A stretch of DNA of 64,000 bases from Zea mays (taxonomy: Eukaryota; Streptophyta; Magnoliopsida; Poales; Poaceae): NCBI RefSeq assembly GCF_902167145.1, contig NC_050105.1:117011898-117075897 (forward strand). The letters run 5' to 3'. Below, piece after piece: positions 11,073 through 22,160 of this stretch. The position numbers and the translations under genes were made by a program. The notes under the pieces are model-generated. The model was not told where the DNA came from, did no database searches, and saw only the letters and a program-made list of their open reading frames with translations. Every line of letters begins with the position of its first letter. Position 1 is the stretch's first letter.

Positions 11073-11162
11073 ACAAAATGTAATGTAAATGTCAACGTTA
11101 ATGATTCGCACTTAAGTACAAAATGTAATGTAAATGTCAACGTTAATGATTCGCACTTAAGT
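11073..11162. repeat. Perfect 45-bp tandem duplication
   Basis: The 45 bases at 11073-11117, beginning ACAAAATGTAATG and ending CGCACTTAAGT, are repeated without change at 11118-11162. They lie inside a GTTTGGTTCAC-type repeat. The perfect identity means the duplication is recent. Confidence 0.93.
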
Positions 11163-11635
11163 ACCAGCAGTAACAAGTTTAAATAAGCTCATATCAATTT
11201 TTAGCATGATATTTGATTACGGTTGTTAGTTACAATCATGTTACAAATATGTGAACTGTATTGTATCTTACTTTTCCTTTTGTTTTCAAGGAATTAAAAT
11301 GATCCTAGGAAGTTAGGAGGTGTTTGAAAAAAAAACTCTGGTAATCGAGTTACGGTGTTCGGCTGACTCACATTCTTTAGTATGGTGCTCCTTCAATCAA
11401 AACAATGTCTTATGCAACAACATAGTAGTATTTTCTCTAAACGTGGACACCCGTCTAAAAGGATTACCTTTTTCTAGGACTAGGAGAGTTGGGTCCCAAC
11501 CAAAGGAGTATATAAGCAAAATAGATTTCTAAAAAACTATAAATTTCTCTATTTTAATCTATAATCTCTTACCCTAGATTTTCTAGATTTCTATTATCCA
11601 GATTTTCAAAAATCATATCCAGCTTCCCCTGCTTA
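11163..11635. other. Intergenic, no gene seen
   Basis: AT-rich sequence without a supported frame or structured repeat, apart from an A run near 11330. Confidence 0.4.
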
Positions 11636-12010
11636 GGCTGACTGCAGCGGTCTCCGCTGAGCAGTCCTCTCCCCTTGCTAGCGGCTACAGCCCCCTCCCA
11701 TTGGCCCGCAGCGCTGCCCCTATGCGCCCCTCTACACGTCGGCCCTCTTTTCTCTCCCTCCCAATCCAGTGGTTCACTGTTCAACCCCTCCGGCACTGTT
11801 CTGTGGGTCCACGAGTAATTATAGTAGATGAAAAATTGATAGTAGATGAAAGGTAGGTATAGAAAATGATATTTATAGTTGTAGTGGGTATAGGGGGTAT
11901 TTAGGGGAAACCACTGCGGAAGATGAAAAAGTAGGGAATAAACTGTTTATGACGTGACCCAAAAAAGTGATATAGGGGAAGAAATTTAGAGGGAACCACT
12001 GCGGATAGTC
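11636..12010. mobile_element. PIF/Harbinger-like MITE
   Basis: Termini GGCTGACTGCAGCGG and, complemented, GACTATCCGCAGTGG are imperfect inverted repeats flanked by TTA (11633-11635 and 12011-12013). An internal copy of the end motif (GGGAAACCACTGCGG, about 11905) suggests rearrangement or nesting. No coding capacity. Confidence 0.65.
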
Positions 12011-12013
12011 TTA

Positions 12014-13860
12014 TAGGATCGAATCATTTATTTTCTATTCAAAGGTCACCCACCTGACTTATTGTCGACTTTCACTCGATGTCACCTCCTAGCAGCAGCT
12101 AGAGTTGCCACTATCTTCCTACGCCCGACTTTGAAAGTTGGCGATGTGGCTTATCCATCCCTAAGATATCGTACCTTATTCTCATCAACCTTTCAACATT
12201 GCTCATCGCTAACATCCATGATGTTGGTCCATATCTAATATTGCCCTCTTCAACACTTCTCTGGCCCCCACTTTGATGTTTGGTGATTGCGAGACTCTAT
12301 CCCTATGGAAGACGATGACACAATACCTATCACTTTAGCTACCATACACACTACTTGTCTAGGACGCCATGCATATGTTGGACTGGGCATGATTATAGCC
12401 ATGATGCTTTGGCCTAGTGTTGTGGGTGTAGGCCCCCCATGACATGGCGTACCACTCCTTTACCGATGATGAAATGATATTGATATCGAATCGACTCGTT
12501 AAAGAGGCTAGGATAGCGCCATTCCTGCCATGTTGCCAAGATATCATAATCTTACAAAATCTATAGTTGATACAGGTTTCAATCAAACAACTTTCAGCTT
12601 TCTCACGGCCATCAGCTTGCAGTAACTTTCTCACAGCTCAGATAAAATCAGATTTTCAGGAACGTATAGTTGAACCAAACACACCCTTAATTTTAATGCT
12701 TTATATGTCTTGGTGCCTTAGAAAGAAATGAATTACAAAGAGCACAATTTAAAACTATCGATGTAACAAGAGCTACCATATGTCATTGTTCGAGGAAGGT
12801 TATACCATTGGATATTGGAAATATGTCTTTTGAAGACCCAGCGAGTAGAAGAAAATCGAAGATAGATCTGATTGATATCAGTCTCATACCCTAAAGCTCC
12901 AAGCCCCTAGGGTGATGCCCACTTCTGCCTAAGTCCGGGACCCCTAAGCCAAGGGACCAAGGTCCGCCCTCCCTCGGCCTTCGGGGTCCCAATAAGAGGG
13001 ATAAGACCCAGTCTATGGAGCCCTCAAGACCCCCAACTTAGCTAAGTTTGGGGGTATCAACAAGCCGAAGCCACAATCAAAGACCCTTATACATTCCTCA
13101 GGGCGCCCCTAGGGGCGTGACGACCCTAGATGAAGACTCCCACGAGGCTACATGACCTTAGAAAAAGATACATGTAGGACAAGATAGCCTCAAACGGTAT
13201 ATCCATAGGGCAAGACAACCTCGAGTGTAAGGCCTCAGGCATCACAAGCGCCTCTAATCAAGACAACCACGTGATGTGGGACAATCAAGGTAAGGTTTTC
13301 GTCTATCACATTAAACATGGCGAACGATGTTATAGTCAAGAAAGTATAGTTACACCACAACTAAGGTTGTAGGCGCACCCGCGACCATAGTGTAGTGTGT
13401 GCCAATGTTTCTGTAGTCACGCCTGAATGTGCTAATGTACCCATAAGCATTATAAGGTACATATAACTACACCATTTACCAACTATGCCATAGTCAACGA
13501 TTTGGACGTCATACTTGCCACTATGACATGATGTATCTACCGCTGTAGAACGTGTACTACGTACGACTCCATGTATGTGATAAGATAGAAATAGTTGAAC
13601 CTCTGTTGGGAAGAGCCTATTGTCCACCAACAATGTAACTCCCCCTTTGCTATAAAATAAAGGAGTAGAGCAACGTACAAGGGAGATTCTCATAGTCCAG
13701 ACCATTAGACGAAGGTGAACCATAAGCCAGCTAATGAAGAACTCCCACTAAAACCCAAAGGAAAAAGAGAACTACTTGGTCATCAGGCTCAGTCTTTTTC
13801 TAAGCATGTAATCTTCTTCGCTGCCACTTTTATCAATCTATCATACACAAGGAGGATGCA
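12014..13860. other. Unclassified repetitive intergenic DNA
   Basis: No supported gene. A TATA-like CTATAAAATAAAGG at about 13651 and the surrounding texture suggest an old LTR, but I could not find its ends. The solo LTR at 13866 is inserted in this sequence. Confidence 0.35.
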
Positions 13861-13865
13861 CGGTA

Positions 13866-14452
13866 TGTTGGGGCGAAGGCGTAACGTCCCCCCTCGCTCG
13901 AGAGGCCCGCACTAGAGGATTCAAGACTGAAGACCACGAAGGCCTAAAGATTGAAGCCACACTTTGAAGTTCATAGGGACAACGTGCATGTGAAGACTCA
14001 GGCGTTACCTTAGCCCGGACAGGCCAAGGTGAAGACCACCAAGGACTCTGGAGATCGAACAATCAGGACTGCGAAGATCATGCATTGTAATCTGTCATAT
14101 TGTAAAAGGGGGCCGTGTATAGTCGGCCCATGTTACAGGGCCCCGACCGTAGGCCTCCACGCTGGCAGGGCTGATGGAGGGTCAACTCATGTTTGTAATT
14201 GATTACGTTGTAATGACCCGCCATAACCACTCAGAGAGGAATATTCCGGGGATAACGTAGGTAACTGAGGGTGTAATCGTCTTTGGCGAGGCAGAGCCGA
14301 CCCCCGCTACCTATAAATACCCCGTACTGCATCATTGCGGGGGACGAAGAAAAAACATTGTTGTCCTAATACCTTGCGTTTACTGGCATCAAATCGTTTC
14401 TTATTCTCCCCTTGTTTGAGCTTGGCTGACCACGAGTTAGTTGGTTCCAACA
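13866..14452 (+). mobile_element. Solo LTR of an LTR retrotransposon
   Basis: It begins TGTTGGGGCGAAGG, ends GGTTCCAACA, and is flanked by a perfect 5-bp duplication, CGGTA (13861-13865 and 14453-14457). No internal region, PBS or PPT follows, so it is a solo LTR (587 bp) left by recombination between LTRs. A TATA box (CTATAAATAC, 14311-14320) fixes the plus orientation. The TGTT...AACA ends suggest a gypsy element, but the family is not assigned. Confidence 0.85.
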
Positions 14453-14457
14453 CGGTA

Positions 14458-14669
14458 GTATGTTTCTGTGACCCGAACATTTATAAACCATAAGTGTGCT
14501 GATAGCCATAGCGATACCCCGGATCCAATGCCCACTTAGTAATATCTAAGTTTATTTTTAAATCAAAAAACAAAAGTGCCATCCCTAGATATTGTAGCAA
14601 GGGTTTGTATTTCATTAATCTATGATGCCTTATACTCTTAACTATACCAAATTATTACTAAATTCACGT
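14458..14669. other. Short intergenic stretch before the CACTA element
   Basis: AT-rich and without a frame. The CACTA insertion point is after ACGT at 14666-14669. Confidence 0.4.
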
Positions 14670-14686
14670 CACTAACGGAATCAATC

Positions 14687-15232
14687 GCTTTGCCGAGTGC
14701 CTGAAGCACTCGGCGAAGCCTTAAAAACACTCGGCAAAGGCTTTGCCGAGTGTTACACTCGGCAAAGAAAGCTCGGCAAACAGTGCATCGGCAAAGCCTT
14801 CTTTGCCGAGTGCTTTTTCTCGGGCACTCGGCAAACCTCTTTGCCGAGTGCCAGAGAGCACTCGGCAAAGAAAAGCGGCCGTTACGGCGCCGGGTGACGG
14901 AGACGGCGGCTTTGCCGAGTGTCCCTGGTGACACTCGGCAAAGAAGTTATCTTTGCCGAGTGTCTTCCAGGCAGCACTCGACAAAGAATCCATCTTTGCC
15001 GAGTGCCACTTGGGACACTCGACAAAGAACCCGACAGGGAGGGTCCCCATGTCAGGCTCTTTGCCGAGTGTTCTGTGCGGCACTCGGCAAAGCCGACCTC
15101 TTTGCCGAGTGCCAGCAACATAACACTCGGTAAAGAACCTAAGCCGGTGCCCAGGTCTGTGCTCTTTGCCGAGTGTTATGACCCTGACACTCGGCAAAGC
15201 GCCTCTTTGCCGAGTGTTACACTCGGCAAAGT
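14687..15232. repeat. Left subterminal repeat array of the CACTA element
   Basis: Repeated CTTTGCCGAGTG and its complement CACTCGGCAAAG alternate so that most pairs form short hairpins with 4-20 base loops, for example around 14912-14942, 15058-15092 and 15161-15199. About twenty motif copies are present. In En/Spm the subterminal repeats bind the TNPA-type protein. Confidence 0.88.
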
Positions 15233-15521
15233 GACCAGTATATACCTTTTTTATTTGTTTTTTGTATTCCATCCACACAAACAGAAGATATCACATATAT
15301 ATCACATATATACATCACAGATATCATCACAGACATAAATAGCCAACACAAACATAAAACTGTCACCACAAACATAAATATCCATCACAAACATAAGTGT
15401 TCAACACAAGTATTAAACACAAACATAAGTCTCAAACGTCGCAAGCTCTCACATAAGTATCAAACACAGACATAAGTATTATACATAAGTTCTGAAGTCT
15501 AAAATAATGAAAACACAACAC

Positions 15522-17534
15522 TCATGGAGGTGGGCGGTTTGACCGGGGCTGCGTTGGGCTGAACCCTTCCGGAGGGTTGTTGGATGCCGCCCCAGATTGG
15601 CCCTGCACAGAGAAGAGATTGCATGTGTTATACCAGATGCATTACAAACATCTAACTACAATTTTGATACTCACAAGAGTGTGGAAGAGAGCAGGGTCAA
15701 CTGGAGGGAACAATGGAGGTGGCGGAGCGATGCCCTGTGCGGCGCTAAGGCTTTGCATGTACTGGAACATCTCCGCCATCCTATGATGATCTGCCCGGCG
15801 CTCCGCCTCCCGCTCCGCCATCATCCTCGCCTCCATCTCGTGACGTTCCCTCCTCTCTTCTTCTAGTTGGGTCTGTAATATTACAAGCCAACGTTATAGT
15901 AACTCAAAGAGTAGGTATATAACTCAAGGAAGGACGAGTTACAGAAGCACTAACCTCGAGTTGCTGTATGCGATGCTGTGAGCTGTCGTGCCGAGATCGT
16001 ATGGCTGGACTGGAGTCCGTGCTCCTTGCTCTCACCTGAGACAGAGTGGGAGTGGAGGACGAGTCGATTGCCCCATCGGCAATCCAGTACCGCCCATGTC
16101 TCTTGCCTCCTCCGACCCTCATGAGCACATCGGGGTCGATCGGCTCGGTGCTCGGATCATAGTCTGGGCCATGGACCTCCTGCGCCATGGCGGTGTAGTC
16201 ATGGAGGCGGCTGTAGACGACGGGGTTGGTGTAGGCCTCGGGCCCGTCATCTGGGTTGTAGGTGACGTCGGACGTCGCCTTACCCTTATGGGCCATAGCA
16301 TAGGCCGAGAAGGTGGAGCAAGGTCTGCCACCATGTGACGCCGACTGCAACAAAAACCAACGAGATAGTTAGAAATAATATCTAACTTAGTGCTATATAT
16401 CTAAATAAAAAAGGTGGCGTACCCATGCTTCGGCATATTGGCCCAAGCTCTGGCTGCCTTGGTGGTGGGAGGGGCCTTGCATCATCAAACATCGTTCCCG
16501 GCTAGCTGTGTGCGCCTCGTCCCACTCAGCCGAACACCACCTATCCACCATCTGCTCCCAGCACAGAGGATGTGTGGCACACCAATGTGGAATCATCTAC
16601 AAAGTAAACATGTAAAGTGCATATCAGAAGATAAAATAAAATTCATGCATGGAGTACTGGTACCAAACATGCATGACTTTACCTGCAGGTACTGCTCCCT
16701 GGTCAACGACATGGTTCGGGCTTGAGGTTTGGTCACCTTCTCCCCAAGGACGAAGCTGTGGTAGGTGATGATGGCCTGGATGCGGGCCTCATAGTGCATG
16801 TCCACGACGAGCTTCTTACGGCTCATGGTGGCCACCACATCCGCCCTAGCCTCGTATTCAGCATCGCATCTGAAGAAATCCTGCATACAAAAACGATGTA
16901 TCCATACATTATTTCAAGAATTTGCAACGAATGCGACATATTTTACATTATACTAAGACTTACCCACAGCTCTTGCTTCACCCGCTCCGCCTTGTTATTG
17001 AATTCCCTGCCGTCCCGGTCTACTGCATCGGGGGCGACGGTGTAGTGGTCGAAGGTGAAGGCTGGGCCCGTCACTCCGACGTACTCCACAAGTCCAGGGA
17101 AGTGTTCCCTGCACACCAGGTCGAGGATGTTATTGGGGGGGCAACGATGACCCCAGCATAATCCAAAACCGTCCAAGACCTGTTCAAGTGATAAATAAAA
17201 AGTATTAGTTTATATTATGATTTTGAACACATAATATGAACAAGAATGAAGAACATAAAGTTACATACCTCTCCCCTTCCGGCTGAATCAGCGGCCGTCT
17301 GTCCCGAAGTATGGGACGCGGTGGGAGACTCGCGGGGCCTCGCAGGTAGATGCTCCTCGAACTAGAGCCGCCTGAACCTGAGGCGTCCTGCTGCTGGTCG
17401 TCGTCGTCTTACTGCTGGTCGTCGTTGTCCTGAGGCGCTGCCTGCTCTGCCTCGTCCTGCTGCGCTGCCTGCTCTGCATCGTCCGCCGTCCTACTCCTCC
17501 TCCCCCTCCTCCTCCTCAGGAAACCGCCCACCAT
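15522..17534 (-). pseudogene. Ptta/En/Spm-type CACTA transposase gene (accessory), decayed
   Basis: Exons on the minus strand: 17534-17269, 17179-16964, 16880-16683, 16596-16423, 16344-15955, 15872-15675 and 15602-15522. The last six have lengths divisible by three and clean GT-AG borders. The product matches the plant transposase Ptta/En/Spm family: REHFPGLVEY and REFNNKAERVKQELW, then ATMSRKKLVVDMHYEARIQA, PHWCATHPLCWEQMVDRWCS and YNPDDGPEAYTNPVVYSRLHDY, ending in a charged coiled coil (EEERRERHEMEARMMAEREAERR) and a Pro-rich tail. Lesions: an in-frame TAA at about 17409 in the Gln/Asp-rich N terminus and a frame change near the run of seven G (plus strand) at about 17136-17142. The role by family is DNA binding or recombination at CACTA ends. 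The N-terminal start is the least certain part. Confidence 0.78.
16643..16674. repeat. 32-bp exact copy shared with 19898-19929
   Basis: The 32 bases beginning TCATGCATGGAGTACTGG and ending CCAAACATGCAT occur unchanged at 19898-19929, where they encode part of the TNP2 domain (MHVWYQYSMHD). Here they lie in an intron of the accessory transposase gene, next to a splice donor. Confidence 0.9.
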
Positions 17535-17636
17535 ATTTGTCCAACAACCTACAATTAAGAGTAAACAAATAAGCACATATAAAAAGATGTATTTAAAAAC
17601 AGGTGCGAAATAAAAAGTCATATAGCATTACATCGA

Positions 17637-20600
17637 TTAAAAATAATCTTCATATGTGTCGGGGTTAGCCGGATCATAACTCTCATCATCACTATCAAGC
17701 ATTTCAATCTCAACACCATCGGAAGACGCGACCTCGTCATTAATGTCATTGCCTTCAAGGATTACTAAGTCATTATCATTTTGCACCTCATCATCCTCCT
17801 CATCAACAACCATTTCAATATCTACGTCCATTCCGATAGCTTCAGTTAAGTCTATCTCAAATCGCCCTTCTAGCCCATCTTCTTGGAAGAACTCTCCATC
17901 ATATGTGTCTGGGTCTAAGTTGTAATCTTCATCGTTAGGAACAGGTAACCTCCCGTGCGGCGATACCTTATACACAACATCCCAACCCTTAAGATGTTCT
18001 TTCGTTTGACACACATATGGGAGATAATACACTTGTGTGGCCTGTTGGGCCACGATATAGACATCGTCTCCTGCTAAGGTGGAATCTTGTCCAATTTCGA
18101 CTATCCCAAGATTAGAATGTGTCCGTCTCGTCACTTGAGGGTCAAACCAATGACATTTGAATATCACTGGAGTAAGAGGTTTGGAACCATAAAAATTGAG
18201 CTCATATATTTCTTCGATTCGTCCAAAATAATCAACATTGTCAAGGCCCGGCGTAAAGACTCCAGAACACGTTGTTTTCCGATTGGGCCGACTTTTGTCG
18301 TAGTGTGTTGTGCGAAAACGGTATCCATTGACGTCATAGCCAGAATATTTCTTGACCCTATAAGCAAAGCCGTTGGCTACTTGTCTCAACTCGGCACTCA
18401 TAGACGGATCTCTTTGGCCCTGCAAGTATTCGCAAGTTAAAAGACGCTAAATTGAGTTCAAAGACGTATCTCTTTTACAAACTAAGCACGTACCTTACGT
18501 TTGAACCAGGAAATGAAATCAGGCAACCCATTTCTCGCACCCTTTCTAAGAAGAGCGTCATATTCCTGTGGAGTGGGGTCCCTTGATCGACACCAGAATT
18601 CATGAAGAAATTGTTCCATGTATGGCGTCACCTCTTCAAGGTTGGTCAATACGTATAGCATGATATGCCGCCACTCTTCATGTGTCAGGGTCTTGGTGGT
18701 CGAGCCACTTGCGCTTCCGAGTTGGCCTCGAAATATGCTAAGGTTCGATTCATTGTCGCCATCATTGTAACGAGGGGGTGGATTATGCACGCTCAGCAGT
18801 TTGTCACCATAATAAGTTGTTGTGAAGTTTGAGACCTCCTCTAGAATGTATGCCTCTGCAATGGAAGCCTCGATTTTGCATTTATTTCTACATTTCTTTC
18901 GAATAGTTTTTAGACATCTCTCGATTGGATAGCACCAACGTCCATCCACGGGGCCCCCCATTCGTGCCTCATAGGGGAGATGAAGAATCAAATGCTGCAT
19001 TGGATTGAAGAAGCCGGGTGGAAATATCTTCTCAAGCTTACACAGTAACACGGGGGCCAATCTTTCCAAGTCTGCAACCACGGTCCGAGATAACTCTTTT
19101 GCACAAAGCTGACGGAAGAAATAGCTCAACTCTGAAAGCGCTAGCCAGACATGCTCAGGGACATAGCCTCGAACCATCGCAGGAAGAATCCGTTCAATCC
19201 ATATGTGGAAGTCATGACTCTTCATCCCTAAGACTCGCATAGTAGATAAGTTCACCCCCTACTCAGGTTAGCTGCATACCCATCAGGGAACATCAACATC
19301 TTGATCCACTGAAGTACTTCCTTCCTCTAGGCCCTGCTTAGGACGAAATCGGCCTTAGGCCTTCTCCACGTCTTTCCGCCACTTGGCGGCTTCATCTCTA
19401 GTTTTGATCTATTACATAACGCTGCCAGATCCACTCTTGTCTTCACATTATCCTTTAACTTATCAGGAATATCCATAATTGTTGCCCACAGTGCCTCGGC
19501 AACATTCTTTTTAGTGTGCATCACGTCAATGTTGTGTGGAAGGAGCAGGTCGTCATAATAGGGGAGCCGAGTCAAGCCAGACTTATGTGTCAACATATGC
19601 TGCTCACCATATCCCACAAAACCACCTTCTGTATTGGCCACGAGCCCATCTATCTGTTGACGAATTTCGGCACCAGTCATCGTTGCAGGTGGGCGGTCTG
19701 TCACTACGACACCTTTTGTAAAGTTCTTGATGTCTAGGCGGAATGGATGGTCAGCAGGAAGAAATTGTCGATGTTTATCGAAGGACGAATATTTGCCACC
19801 CTTTTTCAACCAAATGAACCTAAGAGCTTCCTTGCAAACTGGGCATGGGAACTTACCGTGAACACACCAGGCACAGAATAGCCCATACGCCGGTAAGTCA
19901 TGCATGGAGTACTGGTACCAAACATGCATTCTGAAGTTTGTCTTCGTAGCTCGGTCATACGTCCATACCCCTTCCTCCCAGGCACGTACCAATTCATCGA
20001 TCAAAGGCTCCATGTACACGCCCATTTTGTTCCCCGGGTGTCCGGGAATTATCAACGACACGAATATATTCTGCCTTTGAAAGCACACACCAGGGGGGAG
20101 ATTGATTGGGATAACAAACACGGGCCAACATGTGTACAGGGCAGCGCTCATTCCATAGGGATTGAACCCATCTGTGGCCAACGCAACACGTACATTACGA
20201 GCCTCTTCGGCTTTCTCACGGTGAATGTCATCAAAGTGTTTCCATGCTTCACCATCTGATGCGTGCACCATCTTGTCAGGATTGTATCGTTTTCCATTTT
20301 TGTGCCATGTCATCTGTTTCGCGGATTCCTCTGTCATGTAAAGACGCTGGATCCTCGGTATGAACGGAAGGTGTCGTAGGATTGTCAAGGGGATGTCGAG
20401 CTGCCTCTTCTGTCCATCACCAGAGTCTACCTCCATAAACCTAGACGAATTACACTTGGGACAGTACTTTGCCTCCGCGTATTATTTCCTAAATAGCACG
20501 CAGCCCTTCGGACAAGCATGAATCTGCTCATACGTCATCTTGAGTGCACGAAGTAGTTTCTGTGCCTCGTACATGCTCTTTGGCATAACGTGATCATCCG

Positions 20601-21150
20601 GAAGCAGACTCCCAATAACCGTCAACAAGCCATCGAATGCGTCTCTACTCATGCTGTACTGCGACTTGAACGCCATTACACGCCCAATGACATCCAGTTG
20701 AGAAATCTTTGTCTGGCCGTGAAGGGGCTTCTGTGCCGCGTCGAACATGTCGTAGAGCGCCTTTGCAGTCGGCTCTGGCTCGTCATCCATACATCCTCCC
20801 GTGTACTGTGCCTCCTGATAGTCGTTCAACATATCCGCTACCCCCGCATCTGCGTCATAATCCTCGACACGTTGTCTCAACACCTCCTCTCTCGTACGAT
20901 GCGCTTCACCATGAAATATCCACCGAGTATAGCCCGGCGTAAATCCATTCTTCCAAATATGTTCTACCATGGCCTTCTTTGGTTTTCTTTTCCGGTTGTC
21001 ACATTTGCTGCACGGGCATGGGACTAGACTCGCTCCTTTAGCAGCTTCGCCATATGCCCATTCCACGAAATCATCGGACTTTCTAATCCATTCAGTGGTG
21101 ACATCGTTCCTTCCTCTACGGCCCGTGTACATCCACTCACGGTCCTCCAT
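17637..21150 (-). pseudogene. TNP2-type CACTA transposase gene, decayed
   Basis: It reads from ATG at 21150. Domains in order: transposase-associated domain (WMYTGRRGRNDVTTEWI, then CPCSKCDNRKRK), TNP2 catalytic domain (LATDGFNPYGMSAALYTCWPV and onward), DUF4218 (KSHDFHIWIERILPAMVRGY, MQHLILHLPYEARMGGPV) and, after a 74-bp intron (18420-18493), DUF4216 (YFGRIEEIYELNFYGS, CHWFDP) and an acidic tail ending DTYEDYF. A 5'-UTR intron (21219-21470) fits splice consensus. Lesions: an in-frame TAA at 20482-20484, a TAG just before 19327, and a one-base frame change near 19260. TNP2 proteins cut and join CACTA ends; this copy should not make one. It is transcribed towards the accessory gene, in the usual CACTA order. 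Confidence 0.88.
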
Positions 21151-21900
21151 CCTCTAACAGAAGCCTAGCAACAGAAAATTTCGGCAGCACCTCCCCTGCA
21201 CGGGGAGGTTTCGAAATCCTGCAAATAAAACTATCAGCACGATGGCTGACATCCACACATAATTCAACGGCACGATGGCCGGCAATCACATATAACCATA
21301 ACCACATACGCATATATTAGAAATGTAATTTCCTATAGACCAATCATACACATATATTAGAAATTTAATTTCCTATAGATCAATCACATGCAAACTACGT
21401 TTAACCACATATAATCAATCACATGTAATTTCCTATGTACCAACCATATGCATATATTAGAAATGTATACCTTAGCCGGGGAAGATGGCGAAGATGGCGT
21501 GGTGTCCGGAGATGGCCGGAGCGACGGTGATTGACGGAGATGGCGCGACGTTCGCGAGCGGCGGTGATGGCGTGCGTGAGCGAGCGGCGGCGCGCGTGGG
21601 TGGCGGCGGCGCACGGTGTGGCGGGGCGCGGGGCAGGGCGACGGCGGGGCCTCGGGCGGCGTGGGTTGCGGCGGCGCACGGTGTGGCGGGCGCGCGCGGG
21701 CGACGGCGGGGCCTCGGGCGGCGTTGGGGCGCTCGGGGGCGGGGGCGTGCGTGGGTGACGGCTGGGGCGCGGACGGAGGCGGGGGCGCGCGCGGGCGCGG
21801 GCTGCGGCGGTGGCGCGCGGTGGTGGCGAGGAGAAGCGGCGGCGGCGGCGGCGCGCGACAGTGGCGGGTGAGTGTGTGAGTGAGAGAGAAGGAGAACTGG
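21151..21900 (-). promoter_or_regulatory. 5' UTR, leader intron and GC-rich upstream region of TNP2
   Basis: Minus-strand splice signals CTAAG|GTATACATTT (21470) and TTATTTGCAG|GATTTCG (21219) define a leader intron. Upstream, 21480-21880 is very GC-rich (GGCGGCGGCGCGCG-like) and is probably the first exon or promoter. The long open frames over it come from base composition. Confidence 0.55.
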
Positions 21901-21919
21901 CGCTCGGTTAACATTCACT

Positions 21920-22160
21920 TCTTTGCCGAGTGCCCGCGATCTGGCACTCGGCAAAGTTTTTTTAAAAAATTTAAAATAGGCTTTGCCGAGTGCCCACTGA
22001 CAAACACTCGGCAAAGGTGTCTTTGCCGAGTGCCCACTGACAGACCACTCGGCAAAGAATTGACTTAGGGTTTTTAGAAATACTTTGTCGAGTGTCACAC
22101 GGATGGCACTCGACAAAGACACCTTTGCCGAGTGTCCAAGCTTGGATACTCGGCAAAGTA
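21920..22160. repeat. Right subterminal repeat array, inner block
   Basis: Three to four inverted pairs of CTTTGCCGAGTG/CACTCGGCAAAG, for example 22021-22056 and 22083-22119. They are separated from the outer block by the long inverted repeat. Confidence 0.85.

Noticed and set aside
12820..13860. Complete LTR retrotransposon around the TATA-like motif at 13651
   Set aside because: I could not find paired LTR ends, a PBS or coding domains.
14687..15232. CRISPR-like array
   Set aside because: Repeats alternate in orientation, spacers are irregular and short, and the setting is a plant CACTA element.
14638..15338. Frames of 98-185 aa with repeated LGKEGFAEC-like words
   Set aside because: They are translations of the CTTTGCCGAGTG repeat array, not protein.
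21384..21914. Pro/Arg-rich frames upstream of TNP2
   Set aside because: The region is GC-skewed promoter or leader DNA of the CACTA element. Frames exist on both strands without domains.
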